Assembly (NCBI GenBank): GCA_015231665.1
Contig: JADGBD010000046.1
Span: forward strand, 1 to 9,539
Source of the DNA: Gammaproteobacteria bacterium
GTDB taxonomy: Bacteria > Pseudomonadota > Gammaproteobacteria > Chromatiales > Chromatiaceae
Length of the DNA: 9,539 nucleotides
Direction of reading: 5' to 3'
The notes beneath the pieces were generated by a model. The model was given only the letters and a program-made list of their open reading frames with translations. It was not told where the DNA came from and made no database searches. Within the stretch, counting starts at the first letter, position 1. Each line of letters opens with the position of its first letter. Made by a program: the position numbers and the translations under genes. Of the stretch, positions 1 to 7,853 are shown in pieces.

Positions 1-842
1 CCTCTCTATTCACCCGCCAGCTCAGCCTAGGCATTGACTTTACCGGCGGCACCCTGGTGGAAGTGGGCTACCCTGAACCAGCGGCTCTGGACCAGGTGCG
101 CGCTGATCTGGCCAAGGGCGGCTTCCACGATGTGCTGGTGCAGCATTTCGGCTCGGCACGGGATGTCCTGATCCGCCTCGCCCCCAGCGACGAGGCCAAC
201 AGCGCCAAGTTGAGCGAGAGCCTGTTCCAGAGCCTGTCGGCCAGCGGCGCCAAGCCGGAGTTGCGCCGGGTCGAGTTTGTCGGTCCGCAGGTGGGCGATG
301 AACTGGTAGAAGACGGCGGTCTGGCGGTGCTCTACACCCTGGTGGGGATACTTATCTACGTGGCACTGCGGTTTGAATACCGTTTTGCCGTTGGAGCGGT
401 CATCGCCCTGGTACATGATGTGGTGATCACCCTGGGTTTCTTCTCCCTGCTGCAGATCGAATTCGACCTGACGGTGCTGGCGGCAATCCTGGCGGTGATC
501 GGCTATTCGCTCAACGACACCATTGTGGTTTTCGACCGCATCCGCGAGAACTTCCGCAAGATGCGCAAGGGCAGTCCGCGGGAGATCATTGATCGCTCCA
601 TCAATGAAACCCTATCGCGTACCCTGATGACCTCGATGACCACCATGCTGGTGCTGCTGGCCCTGTACATGCTCGGCGGCGAGGTGATCAGTGGCTTCTC
701 TCTGGCGCTGATCATTGGCATCCTGGTGGGGACCTATTCTTCGATTTACGTCGCCAGTGTGCTGGTGCTCATGTTAGGGGTGAGCAAGGAAGATCTGATG
801 CCAGTGCAGAAAGAAGGTGCGGAAGCGGATGGAACTCCCTGA
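1..842 (+). CDS. secF: Protein translocase subunit SecF (5' partial)
   Basis: SecF is the inner-membrane partner of SecD; it uses the proton gradient to help complete export of proteins through SecYEG. The reading frame is already open at base 3 and ends at the TGA at 840-842, giving 279 visible residues. About 30 residues, including the first membrane helix, lie off the window. The family signature GIDFTGGTLVEV is encoded at about 30-65, at the start of the first periplasmic domain. The motif VGPQVGDELV (about 279-308) precedes the second membrane helix. Four more helices follow, including the conserved IGYSLNDTIVVFDRIRE segment (about 498-548) and the SINETLSRTLMTS segment (about 598-640). 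A start at GTG 57 would cut the signature, so this is a truncated gene, not a short one. secD is expected just upstream. The short polar tail is ordinary. Identification is very secure. Confidence 0.97.
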   Translation, partial: SLFTRQLSLGIDFTGGTLVEVGYPEPAALDQVRADLAKGGFHDVLVQHFGSARDVLIRLAPSDEANSAKLSESLFQSLSASGAKPELRRVEFVGPQVGDELVEDGGLAVLYTLVGILIYVALRFEYRFAVGAVIALVHDVVITLGFFSLLQIEFDLTVLAAILAVIGYSLNDTIVVFDRIRENFRKMRKGSPREIIDRSINETLSRTLMTSMTTMLVLLALYMLGGEVISGFSLALIIGILVGTYSSIYVASVLVLMLGVSKEDLMPVQKEGAEADGTP

Positions 843-891
843 TCAGTATTAGCTAATGCACCTTTTTAGGTCAGTTTAGTTGAGAAACTGG

Positions 892-920
892 TTGAACATT
901 GGCTCTGGGTATCAGATACT
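892..920 (+). promoter_or_regulatory. Possible sigma70 promoter for the SCP2-domain gene
   Basis: A TTGAAC box (892-897) and a GATACT box (915-920) are separated by exactly 17 bases; each matches the sigma70 consensus at 4 of 6 positions. Transcription would start near 927, leaving a leader of about 80 bases before the SCP2-domain gene. An imperfect inverted repeat (GCTCTGGGT at 902-910, ACCCAGTGC at 930-938) flanks the -10 box and could be an operator. This is pattern matching only. Confidence 0.3.
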
Positions 921-998
921 TTTTCTCCGACCCAGTGCTTGCAACGCATTAAATGTCATTTGCAACTAGCTGAAAATTAACCGAAAAATAACGCAATT

Positions 999-1003
999 GG
1001 AGG
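999..1003 (+). promoter_or_regulatory. Shine-Dalgarno GGAGG deciding the start of the SCP2-domain gene
   Basis: GGAGG lies 5 bases before the ATG at 1009. An in-frame TTG at 997 overlaps this site and so cannot be the start; ATG 1009 is preferred. Confidence 0.8.
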
Positions 1004-1008
1004 AAGTT

Positions 1009-1404
1009 ATGGCTGAAATGTTTTCTGAAGAATGGATGAAAGGTTTCCAGGAGAAGTGGAACGGCGAAGCTGAATTGTCGGATGCGCTGGCCCAGATTGG
1101 CTTTAACAGCGTCATCGCCTACGGCTTTGAGGGCGAGGCCCAGCCACGCGGTGTACTCAGTGTGGAAAACGGCAAGGCAGTGGCCGCTGGTGCTTACACC
1201 GGCCAGACCCTGAACTGGGACATTCGTTGCGCCGCTTCCCAGTGGGAAAAGATGATCGCCAAGCCGCCGGGGATGATGGGTCTGGGCATGGCCTTCACCA
1301 CCGGCAAGATGAAGTTCGCCGTGGGTGACTACACCGCCATGATCAAGGACCCGCGCATGGCAGGACCCTTCATCAAGAGCTTTTCTGTCATGGGTCGGGT
1401 TTGA
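1009..1404 (+). CDS. SCP2 sterol-binding domain protein (131 aa)
   Basis: A small soluble protein formed almost entirely of one SCP2-like lipid-binding domain, with no signal peptide, so probably cytoplasmic. Visible features are an acidic and aromatic N-terminus (MAEMFSEEWMKGFQEKWN), a central strand region (GVLSVENGKAVAAGAY) and a Gly/Met-rich C-terminal half containing KPPGMMGLGMAF, GKMKFAVGDY and KDPRMAGPFIKSF. SCP2 domains hold sterols, fatty acyl chains or other hydrophobic ligands in a tunnel; the ligand here is unknown, and bacteria usually lack sterols. The start is ATG 1009, supported by GGAGG 5 bases upstream. The gene has its own possible promoter and a terminator 24 bases after the stop, so it is probably transcribed alone. 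It sits between secF and an efflux operon with no evident functional tie. Fold assignment is fairly firm; biological role is open. Confidence 0.85.
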   Translation: MAEMFSEEWMKGFQEKWNGEAELSDALAQIGFNSVIAYGFEGEAQPRGVLSVENGKAVAAGAYTGQTLNWDIRCAASQWEKMIAKPPGMMGLGMAFTTGKMKFAVGDYTAMIKDPRMAGPFIKSFSVMGRV

Positions 1405-1427
1405 TAGCCGGCAGATTTGGCGAAATC

Positions 1428-1452
1428 AAGCCGGCTTCAGGCCGGCTTTTTT
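1428..1452 (+). terminator. Rho-independent terminator after the SCP2-domain gene
   Basis: A perfect 8-bp stem, AAGCCGGC (1428-1435) with GCCGGCTT (1441-1448), encloses a TTCAG loop and runs into six T residues (1447-1452). A third copy of GCCGGC at 1407-1412 could pair with either arm and so form a competing hairpin. Confidence 0.9.
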
Positions 1453-1640
1453 CTCGAACTGAACCGGATTTGATGAGCCGGATTTGAATTGAATCTTGAG
1501 AGGATGGAGTTGCCGAGGATATGGCTTCTAGAAGAATAACAAGAAGTTTTGCTGGCTGATTCCCAGCCGAGGGCCCGGATTGAACCCAGAGGATCGCCGA
1601 GGTCAATTTTTGGATACTCAACTCAGCAGGTTGCCGAGCT
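1453..1640. other. Gene-free leader before the efflux operon
   Basis: These 188 bases lie between the terminator and the adaptor gene. I see no convincing protein or RNA gene. CCGGATTTGA occurs twice, 14 bases apart (1464-1473 and 1478-1487), and a near copy, CCGGATTGA, lies at 1575-1583, which could mark a regulator-binding region. A TTGAGA / GATATG pair with a 16-base spacer (about 1496-1523) is a weak promoter candidate. The only purine-rich element near the adaptor start is AGCAGG, about 10 bases upstream, so translation signals look weak. Confidence 0.4.
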
Positions 1641-2819
1641 ATGAAGAAAACGATTCTTGTCACTCTGTCCGCCTTTGGCTTTGCCCTGTTCAGCCTCATG
1701 CAGCAGGCCCCGGCTCAACCCGTGGCCGCTGGCACCAAGCTGATCTCGGCAGGAGACATCTACACCGTGCAGCAGGCCAGCGGCGCGCCCACCGTGGCCC
1801 TTGGCGGCACGGTTATGCCCTACAAGGAGGTCACCCTGGCAGCGCAGACCCCCGGTCGGGTCAAGTTCATCGCCGGGATCGAGGGTGATAGCTTCAAGTC
1901 CGAGGAACTGCTGGTGGCGATTGACGACACCGAGCTGCTGGCCAAGCGCAGTGCCGCTGCAGCGCAGTATTCCAGCGCCCAGTCCCAGTTGCGCAATGCC
2001 GGCGTGCAATACAGCCGCGAGCTCTGGTCGCCCAAGTCCAACCAGGGTCCCGGCGGCATGGGCCTGCCCAATCTGTTCGATCAGATGTTTAACGGCAAGA
2101 TGGAAGATTTCATGGGCGACCGCGATCGTGATGCCGAACGTGCGGCTGATCTGTTCGCCTCCAGCACCCAGATCGAGCAGGCGCGTAATTCCCTGATGCA
2201 AGCCTCGGCGGAGATTCAGGCGATTGATGCCAAGCTGCGCGATGCCCGCAGCCAGGCCCCCTTCGATGGGGTGATCATGAAGAAGTTTGTCGAAGTGGGG
2301 GACACGGTGCAGCCCGGCCAGCCCCTGCTGATGTATGCCGACGTCACCTACCTGCAGATCGAGGTGGATGTGCCCTCGCAGCTGAGCAAGGGGCTCAATC
2401 GCGGGATGATGCTGGATGCCGAGATGGACATTGATGGCCGTGTGATTCCCACCCGGGTGGCGCAGATCTACCCCATGGCCGATACCCAACGCCACACCGT
2501 CAAGGTCAAATTCGACCTGCCCCAGGGTTTTTCCTCGCCCGGCATGTATGTCAAGGTGCGGGTGCCTGACTTCCAGGCCCCTTCGCGCGCCTCGCCGGTG
2601 ATTCCCAAGTCGGCCGTGCGCTACAACGGCAGCCTGCCCGGCGCCTATGTGATCAATGAAACCGGCGAGCCGCAGCTGCGCCTGATCCGGGTGGGTGAGG
2701 ATCTCGGCAGCGGCTACATCAGCGTCCTGTCCGGATTGCAGCCGGGTGAGCGCATCCTGCTCAACCCGAATTCGGCGATTACCTCGGGCTGGGCATCTTC
2801 CGGTGCGCCAAAGCAGTAG
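1641..2819 (+). CDS. RND efflux pump periplasmic adaptor (MFP, HlyD family)
   Basis: Periplasmic adaptor that connects an RND inner-membrane transporter to an outer-membrane channel. The 392-residue protein starts with a Sec signal peptide (MKKTILV, hydrophobic to about residue 20) with a likely signal peptidase I site after APA (residue 25). The first lipoyl half (GGTVMPYKEVTLAAQTPGRV, about 55-74) is followed by an alpha-hairpin, then the second lipoyl half (APFDGVIMKKFVEVGDTV, about 211-228), a beta-barrel domain (YLQIEVDVPSQL onward) and a membrane-proximal domain ending near GLQPGERILLNP. The hairpin tip carries a Gly/Pro/Met-rich stretch, about residues 132-172, with GPGGMGLP and FDQMF. 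I recall comparable inserts in related adaptors, so this may mark a subfamily. The gene lies 56 bases before the RND gene, the usual order. Family assignment is secure; substrate cannot be read from the sequence. Confidence 0.93.
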   Translation: MKKTILVTLSAFGFALFSLMQQAPAQPVAAGTKLISAGDIYTVQQASGAPTVALGGTVMPYKEVTLAAQTPGRVKFIAGIEGDSFKSEELLVAIDDTELLAKRSAAAAQYSSAQSQLRNAGVQYSRELWSPKSNQGPGGMGLPNLFDQMFNGKMEDFMGDRDRDAERAADLFASSTQIEQARNSLMQASAEIQAIDAKLRDARSQAPFDGVIMKKFVEVGDTVQPGQPLLMYADVTYLQIEVDVPSQLSKGLNRGMMLDAEMDIDGRVIPTRVAQIYPMADTQRHTVKVKFDLPQGFSSPGMYVKVRVPDFQAPSRASPVIPKSAVRYNGSLPGAYVINETGEPQLRLIRVGEDLGSGYISVLSGLQPGERILLNPNSAITSGWASSGAPKQ

Positions 2820-2875
2820 TTAAGCCGTCCTCGCCCTGCGCGAGCTAACCCTGTCAGATGCTGTCGGACTAGCCA

Positions 2876-5800
2876 ATGAAGCAACAAGAACCACAACAAT
2901 CCTCGCCAGGGATGGATCAAGAGAACCTTGGTCTGGCGGGCAAAACAGCCAAGTTCTTTATCAACTCACCCCTGGCGCCGTTGTTTTTTGTCTCCATGAT
3001 GCTCATGGGGATTCTCGGCCTGGCGATGACCCCGCGGCAGGAAGATCCGCAAATCTCCGTGCCCATGGTGGATATCTTCGTCCAATACCCGGGTGCGTCC
3101 GCGGCCCAGGTCTCCACTCTGGCGATTCAGGCGCTGGAGCGACTGATGAGCGAGATCCCCGGGGTCAAGCACGTCTACTCCGCCTCCATGCGCGGCCAGG
3201 GCGCGGTGACCGTGCAGTTCGAAGTGGGCGAGGAAATGGGGCCTTCGCTGGTCAAGGTCAATGACAAGCTCGATTCCAACCGCGATCTGATGCCTCCCGG
3301 GGTGTCGCCGCCGATGGTCAAGGCCAAGGGCATAGACGATGTGCCGGTGGTCAACCTGACCCTCTGGTCCAAGGATATGGACAAGGACGGCCGCCCGGAT
3401 GTGGACGACGGCCAGCTGCGCATGCTCGCGCTCAACGTCATGCAGAACCTCAAGGAAATACCCGACACCGGCAACAGCTTCGTCGTCGGTGGCCGGCGCG
3501 AACAGGTGCGCATCGAGGTCTCTCCGGAAAAGCTTTCCGGCTACGGCATCAGCCTGGATCAGGTGGCCAATGCCATCCAGAGCGCCAATAGCGAGATCGT
3601 CGCCGGTGGCGTGGAAACCCGCGGCAGCTACCTCAATGTCACCGCCGGTTCTTTCCTCCAGACCGTCGAAGACATCAACCGGCTGGTGGTGGGTACCCAC
3701 AACAATGTGCCGGTGTATGTGCACGACCTGGCGCGGGTGATTCAGGGACCTGAAGAAACCGCCCAGATGGTGCAGTACTACACCGGCCCGGCTTCTGATC
3801 AGGCCTACCGCGCCGATGGCATGCCGGCGGTGACCATCGCCATCGCCAAGAAGGTCGGCAGCAACGGTGTTACCGTGGCGAACAACCTGATCCAGCGCGC
3901 CGAAGAGATCAAGGGCACCCTGATCCCCTCCAATGTCGAGGTCAGCGTCACCCGCAACTATGGCCAGACCGCCAACGACAAGGTCAATGAACTCATCTTC
4001 AAGCTGTTCATGGCCACCAGTTTCGTCTTCTTCCTCGTGCTGTTTGCCTTCCGCGCCTTCAAACCGGCCATAGTGGTGGTGCTGGTCATCCCGGTGGTGC
4101 TGCTGATGACGGTGTTCGGCGCCTGGATCATGGGCTTCACCATCGACCGGGTCAGCCTCTTCGCCCTGATTTTCTCCATCGGCATCCTGGTGGACGACGC
4201 CATAGTGGTGGTGGAAAACATCTATCGCCGCTGGCTGGAGAAGGGCACCACCGACGAGGCCACAGCGGTGGATGCGGTGCGCGAGGTGGGCAACCCCACC
4301 ATTCTCGCCACCTTCACCGTCATCGCTGCACTCATGCCCATGGGCTTTGTCAGCGGCATGATGGGTCCCTACATGATGCCGATCCCGGCGCTGGGCTCGG
4401 TGGCCATGCTCATCTCCCTGTTTGCCGCCTTCGTCTTCACTCCCTGGCTGGCGATCTCGCCCATGCTGCGGCCGACGATGAAATACCTGCAGGTGGCCGA
4501 GCATCGCGAGCACAAGGAAGCGGAATGGCTGGAAGGCCTGTATCGCAAGCTGCTGGTGCCGCTGATCGAGAGCAAGGCCAAGCGGCGCATGTTCCGCCTG
4601 ATCATGTGGGGCAGCTTCCTCTTCGCCTGCTCCTTCTTCTATACCAAGTGGGTGGCGGTGAAGATGCTGCCCCTGGATAACAAGCCCGAGTTTGCCATCG
4701 TCATCGACATGCACGAGGGCACGGCGCTGCCGATAACCGCCAACATTGCCCAGCGTATCGCCGAGGCCATGCGCAGCATGCCCGAAGTGACCGCGGTGCA
4801 AACCTATGTGGGCACCGCCCGGCCTTTCGACTTCAACGGCATGGTGCGTCATTATTACCTGCGCGATAAACCTTGGCAGGCCGAGGTGCAGGTGCAATTG
4901 CTGCACAAGGCGGAGCGGGAGCGCACCAGTCATGAAATGGCGGTGGCCGCGCGCGAGCTGATCAAACCCATCCTTGCCCCGGATATCGGCCGCTTTGCCG
5001 TAGTTGAAATGCCGCCGGGACCGCCGGTGCTGCAGTCGGTGGTGGCGGAGATTCACGGTCCCTCGGCCGAGGTGCGTAGGCGCTTTGCCCAGGACATGAC
5101 GCGGATGTTCGAGCAGGCGGAAAGCTTGCGCGACGTGGATAACTTCATCCAGCAGCCGCTGAGCTACTGGCGCTTTGTGGTGGACAACGAAAAGGCGGTG
5201 CGCCGGGGCATCTCGGTGGAGTCGATCAACCGCAACCTGTCCATGGCCCTCGGCGGCATGCCCATCGGCGATGTCAAACAGCGCGCCGGCCACGAGCCCA
5301 TCGAAATCCTCATCCAGGTGCCCCTGGCGGAGCGTTCTGAGATCACCCGCATGGGCGATCTGCCGATTCAGTCCCAGCAGGGCATGACCCTGCCGCTGCG
5401 GGAACTGGGCCGGTTTGAAGAAGTGCAGGAAGATGACGTCATCTTCCACAAGGACCTGCGTGACGTCGAGTTCGTCGTCGGTGATGTGGGCGGCGAGCTG
5501 GCGGCACCGGTCTACGGCATGCTGCAGATCGGCGATCTGCTCGAGGACTACGTCGCCCCCGATGGAGTCAAGCCCCAGGGACACTGGCTTGGGCCGCCGC
5601 CGGATGACAGTATCTCCTCGTTTGAGTGGACCGGCGAGTGGACCGTCACCTACGAAACCTTCCGCGACATGGGGGCCGCCTTCATGGTGGCGCTGGTGCT
5701 GATCTACATCCTGGTGGTCTGGGAGTTCGGCAACTTCCGCATTCCGGCTCTGATCATGGCACCCATCCCCCTGACTCTGCTGGGGATAATCCCCATGCAC

Positions 5801-6979
5801 TGGGTGATGGATGCCGAATTTACCGCCACCTCCATGATCGGCTGGATCGCCCTGGCCGGGATCATAGTGCGCAACTCCATCCTCCTGGTGGACTTCTCCG
5901 TGCATGACATCCAGTCCGGCACCAGTGTCAAGGAAGCGGTGATCAAGGCCTGCAAGACCCGCACCCGGCCGATCATGATCACCGCCCTGGCGCTGGTCTG
6001 CGGTTCCAGTGTGATCTTCACCGACCCCATCTTCCAGGGTATGGCCATCTCCCTGGCCTCGGGAGTCATGGTCTCCACTGTGCTGACCCTGATCGTCATC
6101 CCCCTGGGCTGTATCTCCGCCAGCGAATCCCTCTGTTCGGTGGCCGGGGTGGATTGCAGCACCCTGGGCAATGATGATCCCCCACAGAGCAAAGCTGCAG
6201 CTGAGCCGAAGAAGCCTCAGGGTTCGCTGATGTTCAGCCTCTGGGGTAAGCTAATTGGATTCATATCCCTGCTGTTCTTTGCCGTGCGCGGGCTGTTCCT
6301 GCTGCTGGGTCAGCTGTTCAAACGATCCAAACCCGCTTCGCCGCCTGCGCCGACACCGCCGCCAGCGGCAGCTGCGCCGGTAGCTCCTGTGCCCGCGCCG
6401 GCACCGGTGATTGCTGCGCCTGTGCCTGCAGCGCCCGTACCTGAACCGGCACCAGCACCGGCGCCCGAGCCAGTCCCAGAGCCAGTTCCAGAGCCAGCGC
6501 CGGTGCCAATCCCACAGCCGGTCCCTGAGCCGAGCGCTGCGCCATTTATCGCAGCAGTCGAGCCTGTGGTTTCAGTTGCCAGCCCAGCTGAGCCGGTGGC
6601 TGAGCCGAAACCTGTACCCCAGCCGGAGCCGGTACCAGTCCCTGAACCGGTGCCTGTACCTGAGCCTGTACCTGAGCCAATCAGGGTGCCTGAACCCGTG
6701 CCAGAACCAGCACCGGTTCCAGAACCGATGCCAGAGCCTGTTCCTGAGCCGGCACCAGTGGCGCCAACACCTACTCAGGCTGTGGCGGAAACCAGCCCGG
6801 CTCGGCCCCAGGTCAACCGCAAACGCTCCGCGGCGCGGAAAAAGATTCGCGCCAAGAGCCTGGAGACCAAGGCCGAAGCGGCCGCTGAGACAGAGGCAGA
6901 TGCTGCCGGCAGTCGCTCGGCGGCAAAAAAGACCACCCGCAGGGGTATTCGTTTAAAAAATCTCGATGATGCCGAATAG
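2876..6979 (+). CDS. RND-family efflux transporter with long proline-rich C-terminal extension (1367 aa)
   Basis: Proton-driven inner-membrane transporter of the AcrB/HAE-like RND group, which exports small molecules with an adaptor and outer-membrane channel. Family members are usually 1000-1100 residues; this one has 1367. The core (about 1-1085) has TM1 near 27-52, two large periplasmic regions, and TM4 with the proton-relay pair Asp440-Asp441 in [20 protein letters not shown]. In TM10, [13 protein letters not shown] has Arg where AcrB has Lys940. TM12 is near 1063-1083. A DxDxDG-type loop (167-178) sits in the first periplasmic region. After TM12 come a Cys-containing linker, an extra hydrophobic helix (about 1117-1148), a Pro/Glu/Val/Ala tract (about 1152-1302) and a Lys/Arg-rich end finishing in [13 protein letters not shown]. 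One frame runs throughout, so this is not a frameshift artefact. No good ribosome-binding site precedes ATG 2876; ATG 2912 is an alternative. Substrate unknown. Confidence 0.95.
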   Translation: MKQQEPQQSSPGMDQENLGLAGKTAKFFINSPLAPLFFVSMMLMGILGLAMTPRQEDPQISVPMVDIFVQYPGASAAQVSTLAIQALERLMSEIPGVKHVYSASMRGQGAVTVQFEVGEEMGPSLVKVNDKLDSNRDLMPPGVSPPMVKAKGIDDVPVVNLTLWSKDMDKDGRPDVDDGQLRMLALNVMQNLKEIPDTGNSFVVGGRREQVRIEVSPEKLSGYGISLDQVANAIQSANSEIVAGGVETRGSYLNVTAGSFLQTVEDINRLVVGTHNNVPVYVHDLARVIQGPEETAQMVQYYTGPASDQAYRADGMPAVTIAIAKKVGSNGVTVANNLIQRAEEIKGTLIPSNVEVSVTRNYGQTANDKVNELIFKLFMATSFVFFLVLFAFRAFKPAIVVVLVIPVVLLMTVFGAWIMGFTIDRVSLFALIFSIGILVDDAIVVVENIYRRWLEKGTTDEATAVDAVREVGNPTILATFTVIAALMPMGFVSGMMGPYMMPIPALGSVAMLISLFAAFVFTPWLAISPMLRPTMKYLQVAEHREHKEAEWLEGLYRKLLVPLIESKAKRRMFRLIMWGSFLFACSFFYTKWVAVKMLPLDNKPEFAIVIDMHEGTALPITANIAQRIAEAMRSMPEVTAVQTYVGTARPFDFNGMVRHYYLRDKPWQAEVQVQLLHKAERERTSHEMAVAARELIKPILAPDIGRFAVVEMPPGPPVLQSVVAEIHGPSAEVRRRFAQDMTRMFEQAESLRDVDNFIQQPLSYWRFVVDNEKAVRRGISVESINRNLSMALGGMPIGDVKQRAGHEPIEILIQVPLAERSEITRMGDLPIQSQQGMTLPLRELGRFEEVQEDDVIFHKDLRDVEFVVGDVGGELAAPVYGMLQIGDLLEDYVAPDGVKPQGHWLGPPPDDSISSFEWTGEWTVTYETFRDMGAAFMVALVLIYILVVWEFGNFRIPALIMAPIPLTLLGIIPMHWVMDAEFTATSMIGWIALAGIIVRNSILLVDFSVHDIQSGTSVKEAVIKACKTRTRPIMITALALVCGSSVIFTDPIFQGMAISLASGVMVSTVLTLIVIPLGCISASESLCSVAGVDCSTLGNDDPPQSKAAAEPKKPQGSLMFSLWGKLIGFISLLFFAVRGLFLLLGQLFKRSKPASPPAPTPPPAAAAPVAPVPAPAPVIAAPVPAAPVPEPAPAPAPEPVPEPVPEPAPVPIPQPVPEPSAAPFIAAVEPVVSVASPAEPVAEPKPVPQPEPVPVPEPVPVPEPVPEPIRVPEPVPEPAPVPEPMPEPVPEPAPVAPTPTQAVAETSPARPQVNRKRSAARKKIRAKSLETKAEAAAETEADAAGSRSAAKKTTRRGIRLKNLDDAE
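3374..3409 (+). other. Calcium-binding-like DxDxDG loop inserted in the RND porter domain
   Basis: Residues 167-178 of the RND protein read [12 protein letters not shown], with Asp at loop positions 1, 3, 5, 9 and 12 and Gly at position 6, as in EF-hand or dockerin-type calcium loops. It lies between the usual LTLWS strand and the LRMLALNV helix, where related pumps, as I remember them, have only a short acidic turn. Metal binding is inference. Confidence 0.45.
6226..6318 (+). other. Extra hydrophobic segment after RND TM12
   Basis: This encodes a roughly 31-residue hydrophobic stretch (residues about 1117-1148) containing [14 protein letters not shown] and [10 protein letters not shown], interrupted by one Lys and one Arg and followed by KRSK. 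If it crosses the membrane, the C-terminal tail is periplasmic. If it is a re-entrant or surface helix, the tail stays cytoplasmic, which the following basic cluster favours. Confidence 0.6.
6329..6780 (+). repeat. Degenerate PEPVPEP-type coding repeat in the RND gene
   Basis: About 150 residues consist almost wholly of Pro, Glu, Val and Ala in alternating patterns such as [17 protein letters not shown] and [13 protein letters not shown]. At DNA level it is an irregular array of CCTGAGCC / CCAGAGCC / CCTGAACC variants that uses many synonymous codons, so it is not a fresh tandem expansion. Such sequence forms a stiff extended arm, as in the TonB Pro-Glu/Pro-Lys region. Confidence 0.9.
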
Positions 6980-6983
6980 GGGG
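6978..6983 (+). promoter_or_regulatory. Shine-Dalgarno AGGGGG for the proline-rich secreted protein
   Basis: AGGGGG overlaps the RND stop codon (6977-6979). It is only 2 bases before ATG 6986 but 8 before the in-frame ATG 6992, so the latter may be the true start. Both give the same signal peptide core. Confidence 0.6.
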
Positions 6984-6985
6984 CT

Positions 6986-7804
6986 ATGACCATGCAGGCG
7001 ATGAATGTGCAAAGATTGCTGTTGTTGTCGACGGTCGCGGTGCCTCTGGCTCCGCTGCTCGCCGAGCCCGGATTCAACTTCAGGCCACTGGGGCCGGGTG
7101 AAGCGGCTATATCCTCTGAGGTCAGCCCGGCCTGGCGTTCCGGCGTGCCGGCTCAGCCTGGGGCTGATCCGCAGAATTTCAGGTTCCCCCCGCAGCAGGC
7201 GGAATCCCTGGCCACCCCGATTGCGCCGCCGATGGACAGCAGCGGTCAGCCCCATTTCCGCTACAAACCTGACGAGGTGGGTGCGGATCAGCCGCCACCC
7301 TTGCCCAGTTCGGTAGATGCCAGCAAGGACCCGGCGATGCAGGCCTACGGCACCCAGCAGCCAGCGGCCGCTGCGGGTTATGGTCAGTCGGCGGTGCCCG
7401 GTTTTGCCTATCCCGAGCGCCCCGCGCGGCCGGAGCCGCCACCCAGGCCCAGCTATGCCATGGAACGACCGACCCGTCCTGAGCCGCCGGCACGTCCCGA
7501 ACCACCGCCCATGCCTCAACCCCTGCATCTGGAAGGTCGTTACATCGATGGTGCCAGTCGCTACCAGCCGCAGGCCTATCCCTTCCGTCCACTGGATGAA
7601 GAGAAGCCCAAGGAGAGCAAGACCAGTTCCGGCACCCCACCGCAAAATCCGGCGCCAGTGGCGCGGACCTATCAGTATCCGCCGATGCCGGTGACACCAG
7701 GCTATGCGCCCGTGCCCTATGACCAGGGCTACAACTCAGGGCCGAGTTTCAACGGCTTCCGGTTTCCCTTCAGCGGCGGAAATTTTCCTTTCAATTTCAG
7801 ATAG
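6986..7804 (+). CDS. Secreted proline-rich protein with repeated Phe-Arg motifs (272 aa)
   Basis: I do not recognise a characterised family. The N-terminus is a Sec signal peptide (QRLLLLSTVAVPLAPLLA) with a likely cleavage after Ala26, before EPGF. The mature protein is proline-rich and probably disordered. A Phe/Tyr-Arg motif recurs: FNFRPL (30-35), NFRFPP (64-69), HFRYKP (90-95), YPFRPL (198-203) and a C-terminal block FNGFRFPFSGGNFPFNFR (255-272). Between them is an imperfect repeat of ERPARPEPPPRP-like sequence (about 145-175), and Tyr/Gln/Pro-rich stretches. There is no enzyme motif, no lipobox and no membrane helix beyond the signal. Six bases separate it from the RND stop, so translation is probably coupled and a role with the pump is likely. 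It may be an envelope linker, with the Phe-Arg motifs as docking points. Possible starts are ATG 6986, 6992 or 7001. Real gene: likely; function: unknown. Confidence 0.8.
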   Translation: MTMQAMNVQRLLLLSTVAVPLAPLLAEPGFNFRPLGPGEAAISSEVSPAWRSGVPAQPGADPQNFRFPPQQAESLATPIAPPMDSSGQPHFRYKPDEVGADQPPPLPSSVDASKDPAMQAYGTQQPAAAAGYGQSAVPGFAYPERPARPEPPPRPSYAMERPTRPEPPARPEPPPMPQPLHLEGRYIDGASRYQPQAYPFRPLDEEKPKESKTSSGTPPQNPAPVARTYQYPPMPVTPGYAPVPYDQGYNSGPSFNGFRFPFSGGNFPFNFR

Positions 7805-7853
7805 CTGATTTCGGTGGCTGACTTCGAGGTTTGAAAGACCAAAGGGGGCGGTG

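Noticed and set aside
848..857. Perfect palindrome ATTAGCTAAT just after secF
   Set aside because: Ten bases with no loop and no T run; too short to call a terminator or operator.
1580..1888. Short + strand frame overlapping the start of the adaptor gene
   Set aside because: It is out of frame with the signal-peptide-bearing adaptor and has an Arg/His-rich shadow composition.
1623..2495. 290-codon - strand frame across the adaptor gene
   Set aside because: It is antisense to the clear MFP protein, with His/Gly/Leu-rich shadow composition and no motif.
2830..2844. Small hairpin (CTCGC / GCGAG) between the adaptor and RND genes
   Set aside because: The stem is only 5 bp and no T run follows, so it does not support termination inside the operon.
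2966..5905. 979-codon open frame on the - strand inside the RND gene
   Set aside because: It is exactly antisense to a well-conserved RND core. Its product is full of His, Gly, Asp and Arg with no family motif, as expected from GC-rich antisense codons.
6411..6956. Ser/Gln/Leu-rich + strand frame within the proline-rich tract
   Set aside because: It is an out-of-frame reading of the CCTGAGCC-type repeat; the RND frame is continuous through it and ends next to the following gene.
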